A stretch of DNA of 49,498 nucleotides from assembly GCA_937862815.1 (NCBI GenBank), contig CALMED010000033.1, positions 1 to 49,498 of the forward strand, in the 5' to 3' direction. A model generated the notes under the pieces. That model was not told the origin of the DNA, searched no databases, and worked only from the letters and a program-made list of their open reading frames with translations. The position numbers and the translations under genes are program-made. This document shows, in pieces, positions 8,002 through 17,100 of the stretch; within the stretch, counting starts at the first letter, position 1, and the number at the start of each line of letters is the position of its first letter. The stretch comes from an uncultured Chitinophagaceae bacterium (GTDB taxonomy: Bacteria > Bacteroidota > Bacteroidia > Chitinophagales > Chitinophagaceae).

Positions 8002-10503
8002 TTAAAAGAGCACAGCATTGCAGAGCAACAGTTTTCCGTTTTCCCAGAAACTGCGGAACAGCACGTCATCGGCCAGGTACACAACACTGCCCCTGCCCAT
8101 CTGCTGGGTGCCGAACAGCAACCCGTCCTGCAACCGCTGTTTCAGCTTCGACCCCACGAATCCGGCCAACTGGGCCTCCTTTTTGATCACCCCGGTATTC
8201 CAACCGGTGCCGGGAGCCATAAACTCGTAAATCTGATCATCCTGTTTAAGGGTGTAGTAGTAAGCAGGAAAACCCCATGCCAACGGATGGGTATTGTCGA
8301 GATCTACCTTGTAGATGGAGCCGGGGGTCATTCCCATGATATAATCCCGCTCCCGGTTTTCGTAGGAACGCAGCGGGCTGTAGATATCTTTTTTCTCCGT
8401 CTCTTCTGTCTTCTTCACTTTCAACCCCCAGTCGAGCCGGGCAAAGGCAGTCACTGCATTTTCCAGGGCCACCACCCGGCCTCCTTTGCTGATCCAGTCA
8501 CGCAGCCCGTCGGCCGAAGTTTTATCGCCCAGGAAACGGTAATTCCCGTCTGCCATAATCAGCACGTCGGTCTCCTGCCAGTTGATGCGGCTGTAGTCAC
8601 TCACATTCACCAGCGTAACCGGGTAGTTCAACTGCTGGTCGAAGAAATGCCAGATGGCTCCCACCGCGTTGGCATTCGTTCCTTCACCCGTGAGCAGTAC
8701 CACCCGCTTCAGCTTCATGCTGTTCACCAGGTCGCTGCCGAAATCACCGCCCTCATCCACCATACCGGTGGATACCGGGTAGGCATACAGCCCGTTCCGG
8801 TCGCAGGCTTCCTTTACATATTGCCACAGTTTATCGCCCGTCTTCTGGTTGCTGGTTTTCGCCACAATCAGCGACCCGCGATCGAATTGCTGCCCGTTCA
8901 CGGCAAAGGGTATTTCACTGTAACGGAGCAAGACGCCTTTCTGCAAGAGGTAACCCGCGGCACGGGCGCTCTGCACCCCCTCCCATTTGATCACATAGGC
9001 ATAAGCGGCCGCCCCGCTGTTGGCAACGGGCGTCGCCTGCGGATAAGGCAATGGGTTGATGCGATCGCGGCTGGCCCAGGCCGTGAGTCCGTATGCATAG
9101 GGCAAACTCCAGGCCGTGATATCATAGGTAGCCGAATCGCTGAGCGCCGAACGGGGTTCAAACAGCACCTGCACCAGCGCCGAACGCGGCTGAAGGGCGC
9201 TCACCACAATGTCGCCGCCCCCCATCGTGAAGGCTTCCTCTTTACCGGTCAGATAATTATACCCCCTTCCGCTGCCGGTGGCCGTTCCGTACTGAATGCC
9301 GTTTTTGTGCAGCAGTCCCAGCAGGGCGCGGATGCGCTGGGCATCGCGGGGATTGTTCTTAATGACATAGGTTTTATAGGAACCGTACCCGGTAGTGAGC
9401 GCCTTATTGAAAAAGGCCCGGAACTCCTGCACCAGTTTGCGGGCATGGTTTGATGCCGTTTCAATGGTGCTGATACCGGTGGTGTAATGGTGCAATACCC
9501 GGTCGGTGAGCGTAAGCGTATCGCCGTCGCTGTTCACCGCCAGCAGGCCGGCGCCGATGCCGCCCTGTTCGTAGGTCATGCCAATGGCGCCGTTGTAGGT
9601 CGGGTAGGTATCACCGTAAGAAGGATAAAAGAGATCGAACCGCAGTTTAGTGAAATAGAGCCAGCCACGATCGTCGAAATAGCGGGCATGGTTGCGGCCG
9701 ATGGTTTCCTGGAAGGAACGCTGCCAGGGAGTAATCACTTCGTGGTAAGGCTCGGCCGCCGGGGCAAAATAGTAGGGAGAATTAATACCCTGCTCGTGGT
9801 AATCTACATGGATCTGCGGCATCCACTTGTTGTACAGCACCAGGCGCTGGCGGCTTTCCACCTGTGTTTGCCAGGCCCAGTCGCGGTTGAGGTCAAAGTT
9901 GTAATGATTGGTCCGTCCGCCGGGCCAGGGTTCGCGGTGCTCCCGGGCATCCATGCGGGCCGTGGGCTGCACCCCCAGCACCGAGTTGTACCAGTTGATG
10001 TAGCGGTCGCGGCCGTCGGGGTTGATGCAGGGGTCCATCACTACGACGGTGTTGCGGAGCCACTCCCTTGTTTTGGTATTGGAAGGATCCACCAACGCAT
10101 AGAGCGTCATCAGGGCCGCTTCGCTGGAGGAGGTCTCATTACCATGCACGTTGTAGCTCAACCATACGATCACCGGTGTTTCTTCGGTGGCAGCGGCTTT
10201 GTCGGGCAACAGCGAGGCTAACCGCAGATTGTTGAGGCGGATTTCCTCCAGGCGGCGGATGTTCTCCGGGGCCGAGACGAACAGGGCCAGCAAAGGGCGG
10301 TGCTCGTTGGTAACGCCGTATTGCTCCAGCCGCACCATTTGCGGACTTTGGGCCGCCACATGTTGCACGTAGGCCACGATTTTATGGTGGGGCGTATACC
10401 GGCTGCCCAACGGGTAACCCAGGAACTGTTCGGGACTCATGACCTGTGCGGAACCGGCGAGCGTGAGCAGGAAGAAGAACCCTGCCGCGAGAAGTTGTTT
10501 CAT
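8002..10503 (-). CDS. Exported M14-family zinc carboxypeptidase
   Basis: An 833-residue protein with a signal peptide (residues 1-19, ending GSAQ). Catalytic features of the M14 fold are visible in order: His120-Gly-Asn-Glu123 (zinc HxxE), a conserved NPDGRDR stretch, LNRDW with the substrate-binding Arg, a later His in VDYHEQG (third zinc ligand) and the catalytic Glu in MTYEQGG. M14 enzymes remove C-terminal residues from peptides, and some act on cell-wall peptides. The last third contains a Rossmann-like, amidotransferase-type region (KRVVLLTGEG...WISKGGRVVALENA), the same kind of tail seen in the PIG-L protein. It is the first gene of the minus-strand group; a hairpin with a T-run and a weak -7 box lies directly upstream. 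Confidence 0.9.
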   Translation of the reverse strand: MKQLLAAGFFFLLTLAGSAQVMSPEQFLGYPLGSRYTPHHKIVAYVQHVAAQSPQMVRLEQYGVTNEHRPLLALFVSAPENIRRLEEIRLNNLRLASLLPDKAAATEETPVIVWLSYNVHGNETSSSEAALMTLYALVDPSNTKTREWLRNTVVVMDPCINPDGRDRYINWYNSVLGVQPTARMDAREHREPWPGGRTNHYNFDLNRDWAWQTQVESRQRLVLYNKWMPQIHVDYHEQGINSPYYFAPAAEPYHEVITPWQRSFQETIGRNHARYFDDRGWLYFTKLRFDLFYPSYGDTYPTYNGAIGMTYEQGGIGAGLLAVNSDGDTLTLTDRVLHHYTTGISTIETASNHARKLVQEFRAFFNKALTTGYGSYKTYVIKNNPRDAQRIRALLGLLHKNGIQYGTATGSGRGYNYLTGKEEAFTMGGGDIVVSALQPRSALVQVLFEPRSALSDSATYDITAWSLPYAYGLTAWASRDRINPLPYPQATPVANSGAAAYAYVIKWEGVQSARAAGYLLQKGVLLRYSEIPFAVNGQQFDRGSLIVAKTSNQKTGDKLWQYVKEACDRNGLYAYPVSTGMVDEGGDFGSDLVNSMKLKRVVLLTGEGTNANAVGAIWHFFDQQLNYPVTLVNVSDYSRINWQETDVLIMADGNYRFLGDKTSADGLRDWISKGGRVVALENAVTAFARLDWGLKVKKTEETEKKDIYSPLRSYENRERDYIMGMTPGSIYKVDLDNTHPLAWGFPAYYYTLKQDDQIYEFMAPGTGWNTGVIKKEAQLAGFVGSKLKQRLQDGLLFGTQQMGRGSVVYLADDVLFRSFWENGKLLLCNAVLF

Positions 10504-10519
10504 ATTAAAATTTGAAGGC

Positions 10520-10557
10520 CGAAAATAAAAAAAGCGGCCGACTTTACGCCTGCCGCT
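10520..10557 (-). promoter_or_regulatory. Hairpin with U-run and weak -7 box before the M14 gene
   Basis: On the minus strand, AGCGGC and GCCGCT (10557-10533) can form a 6-bp stem with a 13-base loop, followed by seven T residues. This resembles an intrinsic terminator pointing at the carboxypeptidase gene. A one-mismatch -7 box, TATTTTCG (10527-10520), overlaps the end of the T-run. The hairpin may insulate the gene from antisense transcription through ggt, or act as an attenuator; neither is demonstrated. Confidence 0.35.
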
Positions 10558-10611
10558 TGTAACAGTGGGTTTTGATTGCGTTGCAATATACAGCCGAAAG
10601 GAATTAAAAAT

Positions 10612-10619
10612 TATCTTCG
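10612..10619 (+). promoter_or_regulatory. Candidate -7 box of ggt
   Basis: TATCTTCG differs by one base from TAnnTTTG and lies 13 bases before the ATG at 10633, implying a very short leader. No TTTG -33 partner stands at the usual distance. Confidence 0.3.
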
Positions 10620-10632
10620 GAAAAATTTTCTC

Positions 10633-12318
10633 ATGCGCCGCCTGCTTACCGGTTTACTGGTTGTATTCTTTCTCAACGCCAGCGCCCAGTACACTCCGTA
10701 CCGGTACGAGGCCGTCAAGAAAGTGACCGCCCAATCGGGCGCCGTGGTGAGCGCTCACCCGCTGGCCAGTGAAGTGGGACTGGCCATCCTGCGACAGGGT
10801 GGTAACGCCTTCGATGCGGCCATTGCCACGCAGCTGGCCCTCGCCGTGGTGTACCCCGGGGCGGGTAACCTGGGCGGTGGCGGTTTCCTGCTGGCGTATA
10901 CGCAGGAAGGAAAATCAGTGGCCCTCGACTACCGCGAGAAAGCACCGGCCGCCGCTCACCGCGATCTGTACCTCGACAGTAACGGAAACGCACAAACGAA
11001 TAAAAGCCAGAACGGTCACCTTTCAAGCGGGGTACCGGGAACCGTATCGGGACTGTTCAGCGCCCACAGCCGGGCCCGCCTGCCCTTTGACCGGCTCATC
11101 CAGCCGGCCATTGACCTGGCGGAAAAAGGGTTTGTACTCACTGAATCGGAGGCCCGCAACCTCAACAACAGTGCCGGCAGTTTCATTTTATACAACACCC
11201 GGCCACCTGCTTTTATCCGCTACGGCGGCTGGAAAGCCGGCGACACGCTTATCCAGAAAGACCTGGCCCGTACCCTGCGCCGCATCCGCGACAAGGGCCG
11301 CGACGGTTTTTACACCGGCACCACGGCCCGCCTCATCGTGGAAGAGATGCGCCGCGGCGGCGGACTCATCACCCTGGCCGACCTGCGCAACTACCGCACC
11401 GCCGAACGCGAAGCCATGGTATCGGAGTACAACGGGCATACCATCATTGGCATGCCCCTGATCAGCAGCGGGGGACTGCTCATCCAGCAGATGCTGGGCA
11501 TGACGGCCGGCCGCAACATCGGTGCCATGGGCGTACACAGCCCGGAGGCCGTTCAACTGATGATCGAAGTGCAGCGAAGGGCCTTTGCCGACCGGGCCGA
11601 ATTCCTGGGCGATGTGGATGTTGTAAAAGTGCCGGTGAAAACCCTCACCTCCCCCAGCTACCTGCAGCAGCGCATGTCCGACTTTGTGCCCGGCCGTGCC
11701 GGCAGCAGTAAACACACCACCCATGGACGCATAGATCCCGCATCGGAAGAAACCACCCACCTCAGCGTGTACGACCAGTGGGGCAACGCCGTGGCTGTTA
11801 CCACCACCCTCAACGGCAACTATGGCAGCCGCACCGTGGTGGGCGGAGCCGGCTTCCTGCTCAACAATGAAATGGACGACTTCAGCATCAAACCCGGCGT
11901 ACCCAATATGTACGGCGCCCTGGGCACCGAAGCCAACGCCATCGCCCCCGGTAAGCGTATGCTCAGCTCCATGACCCCCACCATCGTACTCAAAAACGGC
12001 AAGCCCTTCCTCGTGCTGGGATCACCCGGCGGCACCACCATCCCCACCCAGGTGTACCAGGTGCTGCTCAACGTGCTCGACTTTGCGCTGCCCATCGAAG
12101 AAGCCGTATGGAAGCCCCGCTTTCACCACCAATGGCTGCCCGACCTGGTGTATGTGGAGCGGGGCATCCCGGAATCCCTCCGCCGGTCGCTTCGCACCAT
12201 GGGTTACGAAGTGGTGGAACGCGGCAGCATCGGCCGCTTTGAAGCCATCCAGATAAACAACGGTGTGATCACCGCTGTGGCCGACAACCGGGGCGATGAC
12301 CATGCAGCCGGTTATTAA
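10633..12318 (+). CDS. ggt: Gamma-glutamyltransferase
   Basis: A 561-residue Ntn-hydrolase, made as a precursor that cleaves itself into large and small subunits and then hydrolyses or transfers the gamma-glutamyl group of glutathione-type compounds. The start at 10633 gives the signal peptide MRRLLTGLLVVFFLNASAQ; the frame is open further upstream but lacks export features there. The cleavage/nucleophile site is Thr374 in EETTHLSV, which would start the small subunit. The following GNAVAVTTTLN and the FLLNNEMDDF segment are family hallmarks, and SSMTPTIV and LGSPGGTTI complete the usual small-subunit pattern. The length is normal. The next gene overlaps its 3' end by 23 bases, so the two are co-transcribed. 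Confidence 0.95.
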   Translation: MRRLLTGLLVVFFLNASAQYTPYRYEAVKKVTAQSGAVVSAHPLASEVGLAILRQGGNAFDAAIATQLALAVVYPGAGNLGGGGFLLAYTQEGKSVALDYREKAPAAAHRDLYLDSNGNAQTNKSQNGHLSSGVPGTVSGLFSAHSRARLPFDRLIQPAIDLAEKGFVLTESEARNLNNSAGSFILYNTRPPAFIRYGGWKAGDTLIQKDLARTLRRIRDKGRDGFYTGTTARLIVEEMRRGGGLITLADLRNYRTAEREAMVSEYNGHTIIGMPLISSGGLLIQQMLGMTAGRNIGAMGVHSPEAVQLMIEVQRRAFADRAEFLGDVDVVKVPVKTLTSPSYLQQRMSDFVPGRAGSSKHTTHGRIDPASEETTHLSVYDQWGNAVAVTTTLNGNYGSRTVVGGAGFLLNNEMDDFSIKPGVPNMYGALGTEANAIAPGKRMLSSMTPTIVLKNGKPFLVLGSPGGTTIPTQVYQVLLNVLDFALPIEEAVWKPRFHHQWLPDLVYVERGIPESLRRSLRTMGYEVVERGSIGRFEAIQINNGVITAVADNRGDDHAAGY

Positions 12319-13372
12319 ATTGTACCCCATGATCACCCTCTCCCAACTGCCCGGCCGCACCACCCGCATCAACGGAAGCGACTATCTTTTTTTCTCCGGT
12401 TATTCCTACCTCGGCCTCGGCGCCCTGCCTGAATTCCAGGAATGGGTGAGTGAAGGCATCCGGCACTACGGCGTGGTGTATCCTTCGTCCAGGGTCTCCA
12501 ACACCCCGCTCGAACTCTACGAACGGCTGGAAACGGCGCTGGCCCGCTTCACCGGCACTGAAGCGGCCGCTACTTTTTCCTCCGGCTTCCTCTCGGCCCG
12601 CACCGCCGTGGAAGTGGCCGCCCAATACCTCCCGGTCTACGCCCTGCCCCAAACCCACCCCGCCTCCACCGGCCTGCCCGGTGTAACGGTGATCCATGAC
12701 CGCTGGGAGACCTTTCTCGAACAAAGGCTGCAGGCGGGCGAGACGCAGTTTGCCCTGGCGGCCGACAGCATCCACCCCACCCCGGGTGTAATCAACGACT
12801 TCGGCTTCCTGCAACAGGTGCCACCGGAATGCCGCATCCTGCTGCTGCTCGACGATTCCCACGGCATCGGCTGGATGGGTGCTGCCGGGCAGGGAGCGGC
12901 GGAGCAGCTTCGGTTACCCGCCCACGTGGAACTGTTGCACCACTTCTCCCTTTCAAAAGCCTTTCATCTCAACGGGGGCGCCATCTGTGGCAGCCGTGAG
13001 TGGATTGGCCGCATCCGGCAGCATGTCAACTACGCCACCAGCACCCCCCTGATGCCGGCGCTGGCCCATGCCTGGCTGGAAAGCGAAGCGCTGCGGAACG
13101 AACAACGTCGCCTCTTGCTGCGAAACATCGCCCACTTGCAAAAGCTCAGCGCAACCACTACATTTGTGCGCAACGGGGGAACACCGGTGTTTGTGGTGGA
13201 CATACAGGGCATAGCCGCACAGCTGCTCGATCGCCACATCATCATTTCCTCCTTTTCCTATCCCGATCCACAGCACGCGGCTGTGAACCGGGTGGTAATA
13301 AACGCACTGCACACGTTGGCCGACCTGGAAACGCTGGTCGCCGTGCTGCACGAACAACAAAACCAGCCGTAA
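12296..13372 (+). CDS. PLP-dependent alpha-oxoamine synthase-like enzyme
   Basis: A 358-residue fold-type I PLP enzyme related to 8-amino-7-oxononanoate synthase and glycine C-acetyltransferase. Asp-Asp-Ser-His-Gly at residues 186-190 matches the family's PLP-binding DDAHG motif, and Lys221 in SLSKAFHLNGG is the expected Schiff-base lysine. The early SYSYLGLG-like stretch (FSGYSYLGLG) and SSRVSNTP are also typical. The chain is 30-40 residues shorter than BioF or Kbl, with a divergent middle, so the substrate cannot be assigned. Possible starts are 12296, 12302 and 12329; the first two lie inside ggt, and only 12329 avoids overlap. The close link with ggt suggests an amino acid or gamma-glutamyl role, which is inference. 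Confidence 0.82.
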   Translation: MTMQPVIKLYPMITLSQLPGRTTRINGSDYLFFSGYSYLGLGALPEFQEWVSEGIRHYGVVYPSSRVSNTPLELYERLETALARFTGTEAAATFSSGFLSARTAVEVAAQYLPVYALPQTHPASTGLPGVTVIHDRWETFLEQRLQAGETQFALAADSIHPTPGVINDFGFLQQVPPECRILLLLDDSHGIGWMGAAGQGAAEQLRLPAHVELLHHFSLSKAFHLNGGAICGSREWIGRIRQHVNYATSTPLMPALAHAWLESEALRNEQRRLLLRNIAHLQKLSATTTFVRNGGTPVFVVDIQGIAAQLLDRHIIISSFSYPDPQHAAVNRVVINALHTLADLETLVAVLHEQQNQP

Positions 13373-13426
13373 ACACAACCAAGAAAAAACGGAACCCCGC
13401 CCAGCGGATTCCGCCAAACAACACAG

Positions 13427-14077
13427 ATGAAAACAACCCGCCTCCTCCTCTTGCTGCTGCTGTGCAGTGCACAACTCCTTGCCCAGGACCTGGGCCCAAC
13501 ACGCCTTGGTCTGCGGGGTGGTTACCAGGCAGGCTTTGCCGCTTTCAAACTCCCCTCATCGCAGGCCACCAACCTCCACCACGGCGGCTACGCGGGGATC
13601 TTTCTGAAAATTCCGTTCGACAACCATCTCTTTTTTAAACCCGTCATGGATGTGGCCTACCGCGGCATGGACGTAAAGGAACCGGTGGCCAACCAGTTCA
13701 GCCGGATCAATGAACTGCAGTGGCGGGTGGCCCCCCTCCTGCAAATCGACTTCACCTATCCTGCCACGGGGAAAGGAACCTGGTTCGTTCATTTCGGGCC
13801 GTCCATCGGGTTTGGACTGAGCGGGCAGCAAACAAAACAGTCGGGCTCCAACCAGCCCGAGTCACGTTCGCTGCGCTATGGCTACCAGGCTTACGGCCGC
13901 TACGACGCTTCGGCGCATGTGGGCCTGGGTTACGAAGGAGCCGGCGGAATGCAGCTGCATGTGGACTACAACCACGGCCTGAGCAACATGATCAACACCG
14001 AACTTGGTCCGAGCCTGAAATACCGGAGTGTGAGCCTGGGCCTGGCCCTGTCAGTGGGAGGAAAAAAAGGGAGGTAA
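13427..14077 (+). CDS. Outer-membrane beta-barrel protein (PorT-like)
   Basis: A 216-residue protein with a signal peptide (residues 1-20, MKTTRLLLLLLLCSAQLLAQ). The mature part alternates hydrophobic and polar residues with regularly spaced Gly and aromatic residues, fitting an eight-stranded outer-membrane barrel of the outer-membrane beta-barrel/PorT group common in Bacteroidota. No binding site is visible. It lies 54 bases after the PLP-enzyme gene and 80 bases before tamB, all on the plus strand. The pairing with the envelope-assembly protein TamB may reflect a shared outer-membrane theme rather than a common pathway. Confidence 0.78.
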   Translation: MKTTRLLLLLLLCSAQLLAQDLGPTRLGLRGGYQAGFAAFKLPSSQATNLHHGGYAGIFLKIPFDNHLFFKPVMDVAYRGMDVKEPVANQFSRINELQWRVAPLLQIDFTYPATGKGTWFVHFGPSIGFGLSGQQTKQSGSNQPESRSLRYGYQAYGRYDASAHVGLGYEGAGGMQLHVDYNHGLSNMINTELGPSLKYRSVSLGLALSVGGKKGR

Positions 14078-14157
14078 CCCTCCATCCACAGTATTTAAGG
14101 ATATAAGATGCACCTGCCTGCTCACCGGAGCAGCAACCGCGCCCCCCTTTTAACGGA

Positions 14158-17100
14158 TTGAAATTGGAAGCGACGCCCCGATGGGTTAATTTTACACTCA
14201 CGGTGTTACGACGAATAACGAAGATCCTCAGCCAACTGGTACTGGTCCTGTTGCTCCTGCTGGCAACCCTGTGGGTAGTCATCCAGTTCTCCCCGGTTCA
14301 GACCTGGCTGGTAAAACAGGCCGCCCGGCAACTGTCGCGGGACCTGGGCGCTGAAGTACAGGTGCAGCGGGTGGATTTCTCCCTCTTTAAAAAAGTGCTG
14401 CTCGAAGGCGTGCTGGTGCGGGATCAGCAGAAAGACACCCTTGCTTACATCGGCCGGGCGGGTGTGCGGATGAACAACTGGTTTTTTCTCAAAAACAAAG
14501 CGGTCATCTACGAACTGACACTGGAAGACCTGTATGCCCGTTTGCATCGCACCGACAGCGTGTGGAATTACCAATTTATCGTGGATTATTTTGCTGCGCC
14601 CTCCACCGGCAAGAAAAAAACCTCCGCATTCGAAGTGCAACTGCGCAAACTGCGCTTCGACCGCATCCGCATACTACAGCGGGACGAATGGGCAGGCCAG
14701 GACCTGGAAGGCAACCTCCGCAGTTTAGTGCTGGATGCCAACCGCATCAGTTTGCAGGAACAGCGGATCGACATCAACCGGATCCTGGTGAACGCTCCTT
14801 CATTTGCGATTTCAAATTACGAGGGACGCAAACCGCCCCGCAAGGGCATGGACGAGAACCTGTTTCACCGCGTCAACGACACCATACCCCCCGAACCATT
14901 CCTGCCCGGCTGGCAGGTACTGGCCGGCTCCCTGCTGATCAACGATGGGGTATTTACGAACGATATCCGTACTGTGCGTCCGCCCTATCCTTATTTTGAC
15001 GGAGAGCACATCCGGTTTTACGACATCAACGCCGGCTTTGGCAACATCGCACTCAGCGGCGATTCACTGCGGGCGAAAATCAACCTCTCCTTACGCGAAC
15101 AAAGCGGGCTGGAAGTAACCCGCCTCAACGCCAACTTCAACTGGCACGGACGCGGCATGGAGTTTCATGAGCTGTTGCTGGAAACACCCCGCAGCCGGTT
15201 GGGCAATTTCTTCGCGTTGCGGTACAACAACTTCAACCACGACATGAGCCGGTTCATCAACCATGTGCGCATGGAAGGCCATTTCGAAAAAAGCAGGTTA
15301 CACAGCGACGATATCGCCTTTTTTGCACCGGAACTCAAGGACTGGGACGATGTGATTGAACTGTCCGGCAACGCCCGGGGCACCCTCGATCACCTGAAAG
15401 GCGACAACATTGTTGTTACCACAGGAAAAAACACCCGGCTGGAAGGCAAGTTCACCATGGACGGACTGCCCGACATCAATACCACTTTCCTGGACATCAA
15501 TGCCGCAAGCTTTACCACCAATTACAGCGACGCAGCTCTTGTTTACCCGGATCTCCGCAAGATTAAATTCCCCGCCATCCAAAAGATCAGCCGGCTGAAC
15601 TTCAGCGGCTCTTTCACCGGCTATCTCAACGATTTTGTTACCTATGGTACCATACGTACCAACCTGGGCACCATCGTGAGCGACATCAACCTCAAACTGC
15701 CCGCCCGTGCCGATCCCATCTATTCCGGAAAAATCAAAACAACCGATTTTCAGCTGGGCAGTTTCCTCAACGAACCCCTGCTCGGCTCCATTGACATGGA
15801 AGGCTACCTGCGGGGCAAAGGTTTTACCACCCGCTCGCTGTTTGCCGAAGTGGATGGCAAAATCAGGCAAGTGGAGATCAACGGGTACACCTACCGCAAC
15901 ATCGAAGCCCGCGGCATTGCCGAACGGAAGAAATTTGACGGATCCCTGGTGGTCAACGACGAACACCTGGCGCTCAACCTCACCGGGCTGCTCGATGCGT
16001 CGGAGGATACCGTTGTTTACAAACTCAATGGTATGATCACCCGGTTGGAACCCCGGGAACTGAACCTCTGGAAGAAAAACATATCATTCAGCGGGATGGT
16101 GGATTTCAACTTCCGCGTGCGGCGGATCGAAGACTTTATGGGTACGGCCCGCATCTCGGAAGCCCGGTTGCTGTACAATGAAGAATTGCTGTCGTTCGAT
16201 TCGCTTTTCGTGAGCAATGTGTTCATAGACCCCGAAAACAAAAAGCTGGAACTGCGCAGCAATGAGTTTGACGCCTCTCTCATTGGCGATTATAACATAG
16301 TTCAGTTGCCCAACCTGGCGTTGCTGTACCTCTCCAATTATTTCCCCTCCTACATACGCAAACCCACTGCAACGGTCAATCAGCAACGATTCGACTTCCG
16401 GCTGGAAACACGCGACATCACACAGTTCCTGCAATTGTTCGATGTGCCGCTCCGCGGCTTCGATCAATCGGAAGTGATGGGCAACTTCGATATTGCCGAA
16501 AACACGTTCAACATCAACGCCAGCGTTCCCTTCTTCGAGTACAACAACATCCTTTTTGAAGAAGTGACACTGAACGGACGGAGCAACCTGAGCCGCCTGT
16601 ATCTCAACGGAGGCATCCGCGAAATACGCCTCAACGACAGCCTGTCGCTGCCCAACACCAGCTTTACCGCCTCCGCACAGAGCGATACCGGCCGGGTAAC
16701 CATCCGCACCAGTGCCTCCCAAACACTGAAAGATGCCAACCTCAACGCCCGTTTCCACACGGCCACCAACGGGGTCACCATTACGTTTGAACCCTCCACC
16801 CTCGTACTGAGCGAAAAAACCTGGCGCATTGAAAAAGAAGGCGATTTCTTTTTTGGCAATGACAACATCTATTCCAGCGGTATCCGCTTCAGCAGCGGCG
16901 TGGAAGAAATTTATGCTTATACACAACCCTCCGACCTGGGTAACAAAAACGACCTCATCGTGGAACTGCGTCGGGTGCAACTGGGCGATGTCATGCCCTA
17001 CCTGCTGCCCGACCCGCGGCTGGAGGGGTCGGTCACCGGCCGGGTGGACATCATGAATCCGCTCGGCAAAATGCAGGTGGATGCCCGCATAACAGCCGAC

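Noticed and set aside
7930..9453. A 507-residue open frame antisense to the M14 gene
   Set aside because: It is a shadow of codon bias in the real gene; the protein is His/Gln/Pro-rich and has no domain.
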